This document shows positions 1 through 14,659 of a stretch of DNA of 64,000 bases, one piece after another. The translations under genes and the position numbers were made by a program. Source of the DNA: Chondrosia reniformis (taxonomy: Eukaryota > Porifera > Demospongiae > Chondrillida > Chondrillidae); the NCBI GenBank assembly GCA_947172415.1, contig OX359197.1, positions 868,001 to 932,000 on the forward strand, written 5' to 3'. The notes below the pieces were generated by a model that was not told where the DNA came from, ran no database searches, and worked only from the letters and a program-made list of their open reading frames with translations. Positions within the stretch are counted from its first letter, which is position 1. Each line of letters begins with the position of its first letter.

Positions 1-695
1 ACTTTGCTGACATGGGAAGAGAACTGTCTATTGAACTTGCATATGAAGACATTCGGACAATAGCTGAAAAGCAGTTTGGATTTTCATTTTTGGTAATTCT
101 GTGAATGTTAATGCTATTATATATTCATCGATTGTAAGGAAGGTCAACTTATTTCATAATATTTCCTAGATGCCTTTATCATACAGATGTCATATTATTA
201 TAACATACTCAATAAAGTAGGTTTGTAAATTATAGCCACTTTTACCTAAATTCAAAAAATTCTGCGATAGTCTATTTTCATAGCTGACTGACAAAGTCAT
301 CAGTCAGCCATTTTTATAATGACCCTGTTGGCCATTAATTAGTTGCTGACATTTGAATATTTTATGTATCAGTATGTGAGAAGAATACCGTGGCAGCTCT
401 ATAATGGCAGGTGTGCAATCTAATACAAGCTCTGGCATGTGTTATAATAATATTGTGTAGGAGTCCACATATGTTAATCCAACCTTTGTTTTCACCTTTC
501 ACAAGATCTCATATTCTCTTCATCTGTAGTTTTGAGAAAGAGCTTTGTTCGTACTATTGAATTTGTTTTTATTTCTTCTTCCTCTTGACACAGAAGGAGC
601 TGACATCTGTTAACTGCAGCTACCTCACAGATCCCAATTGCATGATGCAGACATTCTACAAGTGTGTCTTCTCCGTTGCAAAGAAACCCCTATGA
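1..695 (+). CDS. CARNMT1: 3' end of an N2227-domain / carnosine N-methyltransferase-like gene (partial)
   Basis: Two exons are visible: 1-92 (entered mid-codon, donor gtaatt at 93) and 594-695 (acceptor cacag, stop TGA at 693). The splice is phase 0. The joined tail reads SIELAYEDI..., then CMMQTFYKCVFSVAKKP and stop. This matches the C-terminal end of N2227 (UPF0586) SAM-dependent methyltransferases, where a 'SIELS-E-I' strand is followed by a 'smm-yYkCVF-vArKP' strand. Carnosine N-methyltransferase makes anserine from carnosine. The SAM-binding core lies left of the window, so the call rests on about 63 residues. A related seven-beta-strand methyltransferase is the main alternative. Confidence 0.62.
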
Positions 696-985
696 ATGTG
701 ATTTTCGTTCATGTACGTATCTCGTTTGTGTAACAGATGGTGCATGCTTTTTATTTCTTTTTATTAAAATTTTTTGTTGGAGTGAATTTCATCGATAGCC
801 CACACTCATGAATATCATTTAAGAGTTATTCTAGGGCCCTATGAATATGACCTTGGCTTGCTAAGGATTCTATGAATAACGTTAAAAGGTCGTAGTTCTG
901 TCGTAAATCCATTTAGGGAATTGAGATTTTCGCAGCATCGCACAGATTTCGACTAAAACCTTCAAATTGTGTACTAAGGGCAGAC

Positions 986-3900
986 ATGTCAAACGAACAA
1001 ACTAAACAGTTAACTCCCGAACAAGAAGAACAGTATCGCAAGATGGAAGAAGCTACTCGAAAGGAAGCTGCCAAGCTGGTGGACGGGGAGATGGAGGAAG
1101 AGAGAAAGAGACGGATCAGTGAGATGGGAAAGGAGATTACAGACCAGGAGCGGGTTGCAGCGATGGATCGCCTCGTTCACGTACAGGAATCCCTGCTACG
1201 ACAAGTAAACTATCTCAAGGTGGGTCAGCGTGAAGCCGTATAGTTGATAGGCAAAAGTGCCGAATAGACAGTTAAACGACTCCTTAATCTATGGTCAGAC
1301 TACCCTTAACTGGCTGTTTGTCCATCACACGTGATTAATAAGTGCTGACTCTTATCTTATCATAGATAGTCTGTGTTGAAGGGAAGGGTATGGACGAATA
1401 TGGTAGTATATTGGCCTGGATGGTCTATAAATGTATATATATGTACTTAAACAACTAATGCTTATACAACTAATATGTACCTGATACCATACCTAACATA
1501 TTAGCATATATGGCTGTAGGCTATTAAAAGTAGCACATCCAAGAATACACTAATTATAAATGCATTTGATCTGTATGATTTGACTTCTGTAATCATTTCT
1601 GTTCAAAATGTAAGCACTCACTATTAGAGCCACATTTCTGTCCAAAATGTAAGCATTCACTATTAAAGCTACATTTCTGTCCAAAATGTAAGCACGCACT
1701 ATTAAAGCCACATTTCTGTCCAAAATGTAAGCACTCACTATTAAAGCTACAATTCTGTCCAAAATGTAAGCACTCACTATTAAAGCTACAATTCTGTCCA
1801 AAATGTAAGCACTCACTATTAAAGCTACATTTCTGTCCAAGATGTATGAATATACTACGACTTGGAAGTATTGAGAATTTGAAATGAATAGAAAAAACAG
1901 TCTGTTGATGCACCTAGTGTGTATGGCTTCCAAGGTCAGGTCGTAGCCTTATTACTGCATATCCAGTTACATACACTGGTATGGTCTCATTATGTTGAGA
2001 TGACCTAGTTTTCATATCTGTAATGGACATTTAATCAAATATAGATATATAACATTAGAGTATCCATTCAGCAGGGAATGCAATGTATAAATCTCACCTT
2101 CCATGCAATGTATCATCTAGTGTATCAAGACATTGGTTATGCATACAGTATAGCACCTGTTAATGTGAATACTATGATGAATTCCCATCTTAAGGCTTTG
2201 TAAGTGCTTAATAATCTTTTAGATTATATACATACATACATGGACAAAGTTTGTGGAATTGAAGGAGTAAGCCATAAAGATATAAATGTAGTCATCTAAG
2301 ACATAAAGTTTAGGGCCAGTAGTTAAGGCCAGTAGTTAAGGCCAGTAGTTAAGGCCAGTAGTTTAGGCCAGTAGTTAAGGCCAGTAGTTAAGGCCAGTAG
2401 TTTAGGCCAGTAGTTAAGGCCAGTAGTTAAGGCCAAGGTAGACTGCCTCTGTCTGAAATTATAAGGAATATCTGTTGTCTTCCTAATTAGCCTTTAGTAA
2501 TAACATACTAGCTCCTTCCATTCCTATATCCTGAAGCAGGTGTGTCTGTGTGTTTACACAACACAGAGATGGTTATGTTTGGAGCAAGAAATTGTAGCTA
2601 AATCAGCAGTTTGTTCCCTGTTCAGACTCATTAAACTTGTATTGGACAAACACCATTGTTTGGTAATCAGTTATAGAGTGTTTCTTATGGATGGATGGAA
2701 TTTTGACCAGTCCTTGATTAGAGTATAGTACTGAAGATGTCTCACATTTTCTACCAATTTTCAATATTTAATTATTAATAATAGTCTAGACAATGGTTAA
2801 CTTACAAATTATGGCATTTTCTTTTGAAGATATTGGCCTTTTAAAAAGCCTTATCTATTAAATTGAACTTTGCTGTAAATAGGGAATTTGATTTTCTACA
2901 TTTTAAATTCTCTATCTCTCTGTACATTTATTCTAAAGCTGTCAGCTTGTCACAAGCATTACACCTGCATAGCCCAAAAAACGTATTCTGTAACAACAAG
3001 CTGTTACTAACTGTTACCAGTGGAGAAGAAGAGAAGTAGAAGGAGAAAACTCTTGTATCCTCATCCAAAGCTCTCACTAGGTTTAGTTCCCTATAGGCCT
3101 TTACTCTAAAGATGTAGCATGTAAGAAAAATGGTGTGTTATGTATGCGTTCGTTTTAGGAGGTACCAGTTGTCTGATAGAAATGGTACATTCATGCACAC
3201 ATCTGTCCATCTTCACGACAGCCTTGGTATGCTGGTACCTGTTGGTTTAACGTTGTTAGCCTCTCAATTGTGAATAACTTCCTAATGTCTATGGTTACCA
3301 ATTGATATAGGAAAGGGTACTGTCAACATTTTATCCTATTAAGGTGTAGCTAGAACTGTAATAGCAGCATGGCAAATAGCAGGCATTCTTTGTAGCCAAT
3401 ATTTTATACTCTCAAGTAACCATCTTGCTCTTAGAAAGAATGTTTGAGTTATTGAGTACTTCCCGGTTCACAGTCACTAGTCACTAGTCCTGTCACTGTG
3501 TTCACGGTTAGTTTCTCGTTGAGCATATCAGGTTTGTGTTAGCTGCTTCTATTAGTATATGAACTGTGCTATATGAACTGTACTACTGTATATGAACTGT
3601 ACTAGTATATGAAGTGTACTACTGTATATGAAGTGTACTACTGTATATGAACTGTACTAGTATATGAAGTGTACTACTGTATATGAACTGTACTAGTATA
3701 TGAAGTGTACTACTGTATATGAAGTGTACTACTGTATATGAAGTGTACTACTGTATATGAAGTGTACTACTGTATATGAACTGTACTAGTATATGAAGTG
3801 TACTACTGTATATGAACTGTACTATATGAACTGTATTGTTAGGTCTAGTTAAGGTTCTTGACTGTTGAGGTTCTTGACTGATTCTTGTTGTACATAATTG

Positions 3901-6900
3901 TGAACAACACTTAAGAGTTATCAACTTGTCCTATGTATTGTGTATGAGTTAGATTGCTCTATAGTATAGTAGTATAGTATTGCTTTGAATAGAGGCCCAG
4001 GTCTACTTGTGTGAATAGAGGCCCAGGTCTACTTGTGTGAATAGAGGCCCAGGTCTATTTGTGTGAATAGAGGCCCAGGTCTACTTGTGTGAATAGAGGC
4101 TCGGGTCTACTTGTGTGAATAGAGTATGTATTTACATATATGTACGTATTTGTTTACCAATGGCTTAACTATGAATTTATGTATTTCAGTTAGTCAAGTA
4201 CACTTTTACTACGAACTCTTCCGAGCACTATAATGTCACTTATAATACATTATCCATCTCCTCTCTGGAATGTCATTATCATCGCTATGTACTATAGCTT
4301 GTTTTCATGATATTTTAATGAAATGAGAAGGAATTTTAGAATGTGTTATTTATAAAGTTACCATGTTTGTATTCATATCTACGTATTGTTAGTTTTTTCA
4401 CTTTCTGTATATAGTAGCTTAAATACAAATATATCAGATATTCTTCCTCCTATGTATGTAAATATGTAAGTGTACACTAAATGACCAAATGATGGTGTAC
4501 AGTAACACCATTCTCTTGCTGGCCATCTTGTCATTTCCTGATACTATTTTGTATTAATTAAAGCCATGTAGTACAATTCAAAATCTCTTGTGCCGAGTTA
4601 CTTTTAGAACACACTTCACATACAGTATTTATATAAATGGGTATATTGTATAACTAGAATGTTTCCACTTAATGTAATTTGACTTACGTAGGTATGTCTT
4701 GTTGCACTTTCTGATTCACAATTAATGCTCTTTCAACTTCATGTACTGTATATACAGTATGCTGTATGTCAGTGATGTCTGAAGAATGTTTATAATGTCC
4801 ACCTACTGTAGAATAAAGAGCGTATCTGTGTAAAATGAATGTGCAACATACAAAATAGCCTGTATTTCCAAGTTTAGTGTGATAATGTTATAATACTTCC
4901 AGTGATTGGTTGCTCCTATTTATTAAGAGTCTTAGACTTACAATCAGGAGTTACTCATCAAGTACAGTGCATAATATTCTCATTGTAACTACGTATGTAG
5001 AATAGAGGGTTATTGTTATTGTCTTCTGAAAGGATAATCTTTTGACTTTTAGAGCGTCTAATAATATAAAGACGCAGTTTTGTTGTCAGTTAGAAGAAAT
5101 CCTTATTTTATTATTGTTATTGTGTTGAGGTACACAGTACACGAGAGTGACTTATTGTTATTTATGTTCTTTAAATATAGGCCAAGAAAACTGCTTTGGA
5201 TGAACAGAGCCAACTGATTCAAGAACGAGAAGCGGCCGAGAAGAAGGAAATTATGCAACAACAGCTCAAGAGGAAGGCGGCAGGAAAAGCCGTAAGAAGC
5301 ATAGTTATAAAACAGCCCATTAATCAGACCTCTTTCTTTATAGAATCTAACTTAGCTTCTAAATGTGAAACTGTATTATCCTGTTTACAATAACCTAGTT
5401 TAAGAGGTCCGGCACAGCTATTGCATCATCAGCCAGTTAGAGACTGGTTATGTGAACAAGAACATTCCACCTAGTGCAAGTTCAACTTGGCCAACAAATT
5501 GTGGTTGTGAATGATATATGTAGTATACACACAATAGATTTTTTTAATTCGATCATAGCCAATTGTTCACAAGCAGGAGACTGATACAGACCCAATACTT
5601 GTGGTCACTGAACCTAAACACATTATTTGGTCTTCTGATAACGTTTTACAAGTGTATTTGAGAGAAGCAATTATTAAAGTTAAAATCAATTTTTTGTGAA
5701 CTGACAGGTGTATAAACACAAATAACCATTTGCCTATAGATATGGTAGTCATTGTCTGTGAGGCTAAGTTATAATAATAAGATTGACTAAAACACTACTT
5801 TCCTAGTCTTACATTACTTAGGGAAAACCTATAGAGCTTTGGATGAGGATGCACTTTTCCTAATAATTTCTCTCTTTCTTTCTCCTCTGGACCATATACA
5901 ACTTTACTTGATGGTTTCTCAATTTAATACAGCAAGCCTGTTGTACCTTGTACATTATATCCTCTTTTCTCCACTTCTGTCTCATGAATAGTCCTCTTGT
6001 GTGTAATGACTTCTTTTTGTCCTTGCAGACAGCTGAGGAAGAAGAAGAAGAGAGGAGGAGAAGAATGGAAGAGGATAAGCAAGACACCGAACACAATAGG
6101 ATTCTCTTTAACTCTCTTATAACAGTACAGGAAGAGCTATTGAAACAAATGAGATTGAAACAAGTGAGGTTTTGATATTTTTACAAATAGTGGCATTTGG
6201 GAAACTTAAATTAACTAAGCTTTGTTTCCTTTCTTATAACATTTGATGTAATTAAATATTTAATGTTGTTATAATACAAGGATACTTAACAGATTAAGAT
6301 TACAACTATAAGCCTAAGAAAGGACTAATAAATTGGCACAGCAGGTTTTTAATTCTAATCATTTGTCAATATTTTATTGATCTATAATTTCTTTACTTTG
6401 AACCTGTTTAGATAGTCAAAAAATCAAATTGAGTTAATATTCAAATTAGGAAGATCAGTTAGAGGATTAGTGTATTGTTGTGTGAATGTAGGTTGCTCAA
6501 CAAGAGAAGTTTGAGCAACAAAGACGTGTGCAAGAAGACACAAAATCGAAGATGCAATCTGAACTTCTCCACAAGGTATGTAAGAGGTTAGGTTACCTCT
6601 CTTTGGCCTCCTCCATTTTGGCAGTGTCTCCGGTCCCTTTTAAATTATTCTGTAAGAGGTGCATCTTGCACTAATAGCCAATGCACGAAACGAGTGCAGC
6701 TTGAATTAAAGAGAGACTATTCCATCACTGCCATGTATGTACATATAGCAAGTGAAATAGTCTTTGTCTTTGATTATATACATATAATCCACAACACCAC
6801 TTTTCTTACATGCGTGCTGTATCTACTTAGTAGTAAAGGCCTATAGGGAACTAAACCTAGTGAGAATTTGAATAAGGAAATAAGTGTTTTCTTCTCCTTT

Positions 6901-8823
6901 TGCTCCACTGGGCCAGACAGCTGTTTCTGGGAATTCCACCCTTCATCAGTGACCTTGACTTCTTCTTGATCCTGGGAATCTATGCATTTGTGTAGTGTTT
7001 GTTGATGTTCTGATTAACCGTTGGCTATATACAAAGAGAGGCTAATCATATTCTTGTGTAAATGATACCATCATTCATAAAGATAAATCTTCCTCCATTT
7101 CTCGAACATTTCCGTAGGTTCATGAGAAGGAGGTTAAGAAAGCAGTTGATGATGAGAGGGAGAGACAGACCAAGGAGATGACAGAAGAGGAGATTGAGAG
7201 GAGGGTTGCCATCTCAGATAAGCTTGTGACGGTTCACAAGGAGCTTTTGACAAAGAGACAGGCTGCCAAGGTACGCACTGTACCTCCCTGTCAGGTCAAA
7301 CACTATGCTATTGTACATGCCTTTAGAAATTGTATAAAATAGCCATAGATATTTGTTTAAAAATGGCTGTCATATATGTACGTATATATTTTTGGTATAG
7401 CATGCATTGTCATATTCTTATAAAATAGCCATAAGGATCAAATTGTTCAGATTTTAGACATACATTTTCTAAGGGCCATATGAATGTACAGTGCATACAT
7501 ACATATATACATTTCACGGAAAGAAGTCAATTTCCACTGCATTTCCTGGGATTCTTGTACTCTCATGTATGTATGGGAGTTGAGCATACGTACATATTAT
7601 ACTTAGTATTGTTTGTGCTGCCAAGGTACGTACATCCATGTCAGGTCAACACTGCTACATACGCTAGTAGAAATTGTATATCATTCCTGTAGCCAATTAA
7701 TCCCAAACTAACAGCTGAAGTTTTAGAAGAGGCAAAGTTTCACATGCAGGAGGAACTGGTCAGAAAGAAGAACCAGAAAATAGCTGATAAAGCTATGGAT
7801 GATGAAAAGAAGCGCCGAGTCAGTGAATCTGCAGAACCATCAAAAGATATTGATGAGAAACACACAACATATCAAGAGGAATTGACAAGAAAAGGTGGGA
7901 ATGGATGATGGATGAGTCTATGCATCCAAGCTGAGGGATGAAAACGATGAATTTAAAATTCATAATCATCTTTTAGATAGATCATCCTTTGACTTTTTGT
8001 ACATCTAGAGACGCAGTTCAACAATATATTGAAAGATGATCCCTGTAAATAAATAAGGTTGATGCAGTTAAAAGAAATCCTTACTGAGTGTATAAGAATT
8101 CTTAAATAGTTGTGATGTGAAAAATGACCTCTTCCACCTCTGATGATAGCTCATTGATTAGCCCAATAAGCGGAGGTGCCTGGCAGGCAAATAATGACAT
8201 CAGCAAAGAATAATATTTCATGTGTACATGTGTATAATGATTAAGATGGTATTCTTGTAATTTTATTGTAGCAAGTGTGAAAGAGGCTAAAAGACTTCAA
8301 GAGGAGGCAAAGAAGGAATACGAACACGAAGAGCAGAGGACAAGACTGCAGGAAGATGCTATTAGACAGGCAAACCAAAAAATGGCCGACAAGATGGCTA
8401 CTGTAAGTTGCAATAATACATATACATATGTATGTTGTACGTATATGGATTATGCTAATTGGTACAAGTATAATAAAAATAGAGGAGAAATGGAAAATTA
8501 CATGATTTCGAGTAGGCTTCTGAAATGAATGCAGTCAATTCCTCTATAGCAATTGCTTCTTTTGTGTTTTCCTTCTTCATGATGTTTGGGAATGATCACT
8601 TGTGGTTTGATTATCACTTTGATTCTTAATCATACAATAATGACTAATTTATATTAGGTACATATTATATGTAATACTGATAGTCACTTTTAATTGATTT
8701 CTAATATTCTAATATCAGGCTGAACAAAAGACTCGTGTTGAGGAAAATCAAGGAAAGGATTCACCCCACATTGATCCCAAACTGAAATCGGAAATTGAAA
8801 AGCATGTAAAACCAGAATTGTAG
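986..8823 (+). CDS. Repeat-built coiled-coil protein, eight exons, about 384 aa, unrecognised
   Basis: Exons are 986-1219, 5181-5291, 6029-6163, 6492-6575, 7118-7270, 7693-7894, 8272-8402 and 8719-8823 (TAG). All junctions are GT-AG, and all are phase 0 except the exon 6/7 junction (phase 1). The start MSNEQTKQLTPEQ follows a stop-containing leader. The protein is almost wholly charged helix (E, K, R, Q) with no membrane span or signal peptide. A module recurs in exons 1, 3, 5 and 6: an acidic/basic start such as MEEERKRRISEMG or VDDERERQTKEM, then a 'VQESLLRQ / VQEELLKQ / VHKELLTKR / YQEELTRK' ending. Exons 2, 4 and 7 encode Gln/Lys-rich linkers. This points to growth by exon-pair duplication. 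It could be a cytoskeletal or ciliary coiled coil, but I recognise no family. Intron 1 is about 4 kb and full of minisatellites. Confidence 0.72.
1600..1845. repeat. 39-bp minisatellite, about 6 units, intron 1
   Basis: The unit begins gtccaaaatgtaagcactca and ends with a cttta/acatttct-type tail. The period is 39 bp with scattered substitutions. Because 39 is a multiple of three, long repetitive open frames appear on the minus strand. They are not genes. Confidence 0.9.
2311..2435. repeat. 13-bp tandem repeat, about 9 units
   Basis: The unit is ggccagtagttaa, with a few units carrying 'tttag' in place of 'ttaag'. It lies in intron 1 of the coiled-coil gene. Confidence 0.9.
3545..3840. repeat. 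Compound 16-20 bp repeat array
   Basis: Tandem tatatgaactgtactac-type units alternate with 'aagtgtactactg' variants, which suggests repeated unequal exchange. Intron 1. Confidence 0.85.
3985..4122. repeat. 26-bp tandem repeat, about 5 units
   Basis: The unit begins gaatagaggcccaggtctac and continues ttgtgt. The last unit has a 'ctcggg' variant. Intron 1. Confidence 0.9.
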
Positions 8824-9143
8824 ATAAACCCTTCAGATACTGTAACATTTCTTAGTTTACTATACAGCTATGACTATAAAGTGCTTTAATGTTTGAAAGT
8901 GTTCTGTTAGCTTTAGATGAAATATATAAAAATTCAGTATTGTATATACATATGTACATTACGTCAAAGCTACAGAGCTCAGAAAAGCATGTTCAAACTA
9001 TCAGTATAACACAGATGATGTAAAAACAGTGTTTGATAGTCAATTGCAAGTTTATATGCACTATAAATATTATGATGATATGTGCACATGTATACGTATA
9101 TACGTACAAGTATATACATTTGATATTTAAAAGGTTAAACCAG

Positions 9144-12100
9144 CTATATATGTATAAGTTTTAGCTGGACTCTCTTCAATTTTCTCTTCATCTCTTGATG
9201 CAACTCATCAGGTACACCCCATAGTCTCACCTCCTTAACATGATCATTACGTGCTAACCCATCACTGACTGCTCTCCAAAATATGGCTGCCATTGAACTG
9301 AAGTTGCTCATTATCCCAATCCTTTTAATCTTGGCTTTACTGAAAGCTGCAGTGACAGTCTCTACTGGCCAGTTTCTCTACATATATATGAAAGTGGTCT
9401 GAGAATATCAGCCTGTTCTGATGTATGAAATCACTATTAATTAGTAATTAGTATGAATGGCAAATATAAAAACTTAGTTTGTAGCTATAGATACATACGC
9501 ATGTAGTTAGATATTAGTGGTAACTTTAATGGACCTTTGCTGTGATAATTGTACATGTATGTAGCTCAGTGTCTGAGTATATATTGGTCATAACCAGCTA
9601 ATTTGGTTCCATTCCCTGTATATTGATACTTTCATGTTTTTCCCTCTTTTGAATTCATGATGATTGATGTCTATTATATATATACTCTAGCTTGGTTTGA
9701 ATATCACTTCTATAATTATTCTACGTATACATGTACATCTGTCAAGCAGCTTCAAAGCTTGTAGTGCATAGCTCAGATAGATAAGAAGACTATTTTGGCA
9801 TAAGTCGCTATAACTGATTTATACCCCATTGCCATGACATTTGGGAGTGAAATGACTATATATAATGAGGGAATGTGTAAGATTTGATACACAAACTAAA
9901 AAAACGCTAGCAACAAAGAAGCAAATGTGTAAGAATAAATATACTTCCTGTTTAGACATGATCATGCTGTATATATCCCATTAATCAGCAATTCACTTTG
10001 TATCAGCTCATTGCCATGGCAATGGGGTACAAACAAACAAAGCTACGTATATACCTAAAAACTAAACATTAATTTACCAAATGCATCCAAAAAGTCAAAA
10101 GATGATCCATACATCAATAAATTCACACAGTTTGTAACAAAACTAATCATTTTTAGAGACCTGAGTATCAATATCAATTGTGTGTAACCCATATATATTC
10201 GTATATATATGTAGATATATATACATAGACAGTGTGTAATACGTATGTATATATAATTGTTTCACTTCGAATTCTACTGTTAATTTATCTTAGTCAAACA
10301 TATGCTTACATAATTTGGTGGATTACATATCTCAAGACATTCAAAAGCATCTTCTCTCTGACACAAGCCATCTAAAACTGGCAAAGGGTCCGTCTCCCAC
10401 AACTCCAACCAACTCAATTGTGTCATGTTGAATACAGGTAAAATCTCATATCCATTAGCATCTATGTAATATATACAAACAAACACAATATTATAACATT
10501 TTAACTATTGCAGGACAATATAACACTTTAGTTTACATTCATTATATTATATGGGTCCGGAACTTACACCACACATCCAATCTAGTAATAGATGTATTCA
10601 TTTGCAATACTTGGTAGAAGAGGAGTGGTACTGTGCCCCTAATATCCAAACTCTTCAATGTACATTTTTCAAAAAGAAATGTAGTCAATTGACTGTATTC
10701 AGAATTCTGTAAGTACACAAGTATAATAGTACTGATATATAGGTGTACATATACGTATAATGTGTGTGTATATACATATATATACGGTATAAGATCAGTC
10801 TATATATGTATGTATATAAGTCCATTAATCCGTATCAAAACAGGTATCATGTAAAGGGTAAAACGAAGGTATATATATAGCTTTACAAAATTATCATAAA
10901 TAACTGATTCCATACTTCACTGAAATAAAATAAAAAATAATAATTGAGACATACTGTAATATAAGTTTAATCGGTATATATGTACATAACACCTGAACCA
11001 TTCTACTGCATCATCAAGCATATTTATGTACAACAATAGACTGTTATGACTCACTGTTATGGTACACTTGTAGACCAGAAGGGCTAGCTCTTCCAAGCCT
11101 TTGACTGAGATTAGCTCAGTTAGAGCATGTACACCTGTACTCTTTATAATACTAACTTCAAGTTTCTCTAAGCCCTTTAGTAAACGTTTAGCTGACCTGA
11201 CATCTAAAATTAATAATAAAACGTTTGTAAACTTGTAAAATTGTGCAAGTAAAAACAGAAACACACAAAAAATCCAATTTTACAATAAATATATGTATAT
11301 TGCATGCAGAGCCAATGTATAAGGTTATAATGAGTTGATGATTTTTAGGTATATACATGTATATATACGTATACATATATTTAGCTATATATAGCCTGAC
11401 TTTGGGGTTTTCTAAAATTTTCTATGTACTTCATATAGACAACTAGAAAGCACTTATACGTATATACATTTGCTAAATTCTATAGTGATACTATTAAATA
11501 CATATAGCATAGCATACCTTCTTCTGACAAGTGTTCAACAATTAAGGGCGAAGGAGGGGGGATACCCTTGTTGGCTTTAATAATGGTCTTCCAGTGTTTC
11601 AGAGGAAACGGTGCATCACCAAAGCTCAGAGCTGTCAGGTGACTGCACTGTGAAAGGCAGTATGACACTACCATAGCATCAAAGGGGGAGAGATGATCAT
11701 GAAATTTAATTGATTTATCCAAATTTTTGAGAATGTTTTCAGTGAGTTGTCTGTTCTGTGATTCATAAAGCGCATGAAAGAGGAAGAGGAGCTGTGGATT
11801 GGAACAATCACATTCAGATGGTAGTGTTATGGTGAACAGAGAAAGGAATTTCTTGAAGAGACCAACTTGATTATGAGGCTTTGTCAACTGCTTCACCAAC
11901 TCCCTTGATGACAGACCAGTAAGACCAGCAAAGAATCGCAAAACAATGGAAAATGTTGGATTCATTAGATGCATTTTCCAAAACTCGGTGTGGTATCGCT
12001 GAGGCAGTTCTTGAAGATGAAAAGCAGCCAGGAACTCTTGAAGAGTGACATGAGAGAAGCTGAAGGTGCTAGCTAAATTGTAACCTTTCTTGCCAGCATG

Positions 12101-14659
12101 GACCTGGAGGAGACCTTTGAAGTAGGATTCAGATATCTTTTCATTGCCAAGAGATGGAAAGATCCTTCGAATGGTATTCTCAGAGAAAATGAAGCAAGAC
12201 GGATTAGCAGCGAGACCATCAAATGACAGTTTACCAAGGCACGTAAGAAGGTGAGAAAGGTCTTCTGGTAAAGTAGAGAGGTCGGAATTGATGTGACACT
12301 CTCTCCCTTCCTTTTTACATTCCCTGAGTAGTACCTGACTTACATAGTTACTGTAGCAGCTGGTCATGGTAGGTGGGAAGTAGGATTGCCCAGGCTCATA
12401 GATTGAGCAAAAGATGAAGAGATTCATTGGCACATAAGCTCCTGCCATCAGATCTGGCCGTTCCTCAAGAGCTTTCAGCATGTCTTCACCTTTTTGGGGA
12501 TCCTCCATGAAAAAGCTTTCTACAAAAGCTTTGATGGCTACTGAATCAAATCCCTGGATTTCATAAAAGGTGGAACAGAGATTCTGAAGGTCAGGGCATA
12601 CTCCAGGTCTACTGGAGAGGATGATGGATGCCTCTGGAAGGATCCTACCCTTCAGCAAAGGTAGCAGCACATTTGGTGAACCCTCTCTTATTAGCTCTTT
12701 TGCCTCATCTGCCCCATCAAACACCAAGAGGACATCTTTACCTCTTCTATCTAAGAGATCCTTCTCCGCAGAAGCAATATCGCAATCTGACCCATAGTAG
12801 CTAAGGAGGCCTTTCAGATCAGTGGCACTACCTACAGTGCCATCTCGTATTGGGAAATACAGGATTAGAGTGAAATCGCTTTCATACTTTTGAATAGCTA
12901 CTTGCTGGGCTATGTGTTGAAGGGCAGTTGTTTTGCCCATACCGGCATGGCCATAGAGTACACTTATTCTATTAGCGCTCTTTTTCAATAATTCCTCCGG
13001 ATTTATAAACCTATCTATTTCCCCTTTTGATCCGCAGTCTCTGAAACTATCTAGAACTGCTATATTGTCTCCAGTGGTAGACTTAGCTGAGGGCTTGTTC
13101 TTCAGGATGGCTAGTTTGACATATTTTATGTCAGTTGTTCCAGCACCCAATTTGAATTTGCGATAATCGGAGTAAGCATTCTCCTTCAATGGAACCACAG
13201 ATTTCTGAGAAAATGAAATAAGAACAATCATTTACTATAATTCTGTTCTTGTAAAGTATCAGTATATATATCCAAAGAATATATATACGTACTGTTTTAT
13301 CAATCCACTGTAGTGCATTATACCAAAATTTTTATAATATTATTATACGTATACAAGTTTTGACATATACAATGCTATACTGAGTTAACTGCTATTACTG
13401 TATATATATATATATATTATGAACATATTATGAGACTGTCACTTGCTATATATATACGTATATAAGCATTAGTTAGCACTAAATGTTATATAAATATCAA
13501 AATCTTTAAATTTGATAAACTTGTCTTATTAATTATTCAGCTCTACTGTCAACTGTCATACTATATTTGCTTCTTAACAGAGATATAATCATACAGAATT
13601 AAAGATATGAGAATTAATTTGGGTCTTGCAGTCCATTTTCATTATAAAATAAAGCACTCACTGGAAGTTGTGATGTACAGTTCATGTCATCATCGGGAGC
13701 ACTGTTATTCAAACCTATACGTATTATATATAGAGTAGCATACCTATAATACAAACATAATATATGCATTTGCATAAATACAAGCAAAACACTCTTGTGG
13801 TACCCTTATCGGTTAATGAATGTTCCATAATTGTTTAGAGCTATGTCACTATAGTAACGTTACTGGAGGTGTTACAGATTACATTCCAGCCCATGTTAGT
13901 ACAATGTGTAAATTTAGAATCTATATCTATATGTATACAACTGACAAGATTACATAAACTGCAGCACATGTAAGGAGAATGTGTTAATTTACTATATCTA
14001 AAACTTACTAGATTGAGACAGAGCTTTAACTAAGCCCTCAGCTTCATCTCTACAATCGCGGTCAACCAGAATATCTCGGACTGTTTCTAAAGTCCTTCTC
14101 TTCTCTCCAGTTCCATGAGCCCATTTCAGCCATTCTGTGAACACATCCAACAGTCGATCTTCATTCGTTTGTTTGTTAGCTTCAATTGTCATGTACTTGT
14201 TGACAGTAAATCCCAGAGCAATCGCAATCTCCTTCCATTTGTAGGACACCTCATCAATGACACATCTCTGCAGTGTGTCTAAATGTTGCTCAGTAGTGAG
14301 CTGCAGACTGAATACATCATATGAAATAAGAAAAACAGAATTGTCAATTCTGTCAGAAAAGATATGTTATATATAAACCCAATTCAGTCACATTGGTGTC
14401 TAATTATTGTACATTCGATTCAGTGACATATGGTTAACAGTCATGACAACTTAATTAAGCCCAATTTTATCAAGATGCCATAGAATGGTTTCACCATGGG
14501 AGATTAGCTGAAGGAGGTCACACTAATAGTCAGGTGACGGTTACAGTTAATTATATTCATAGCAGTGTCCTGTAGAGCTGCCTTACCTCATATTCTCAGT
14601 TACTGTTCTTTCTGATTGGATCACTGGAACAGCTTTATGAGTCGGGTTATTTATTTCCT
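9144..14659 (-). CDS. NLR receptor: Death + NACHT + degenerate leucine-rich repeats
   Basis: Exons in 5'-3' order: 14659-14587, 14307-14009, 13714-13662, 13204-11518, 11203-11055, 10706-10568, 10461-10310, 9377-9144 (stop at 9144-9146). All splice phases agree, giving about 930 aa. Exon 2 is a Death domain (YKWKEIAIALGF, then TEWLKWAHG and a terminal AEGLVKAL helix). Exon 4 holds the NACHT ATPase: Walker A GHAGMGKTT at 12952-12926, Walker B LLVFDGADEA near 12736-12701 and sensor-1 IILSSRP. The last exons have spaced Leu motifs (LKSLDIRG, ITRLDVW, LSWLELWE, VKEVRLWG) typical of weak LRRs. Such proteins are cytosolic microbe or stress sensors, and sponges have large NLR families with this order. 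The true start exon was not found: the 73-nt first exon listed begins inside a codon. Confidence 0.85.

Noticed and set aside
1550-1933. Repeat proteins on the minus strand inside intron 1
   Set aside because: Frames through the 39-bp minisatellite, a multiple of three.
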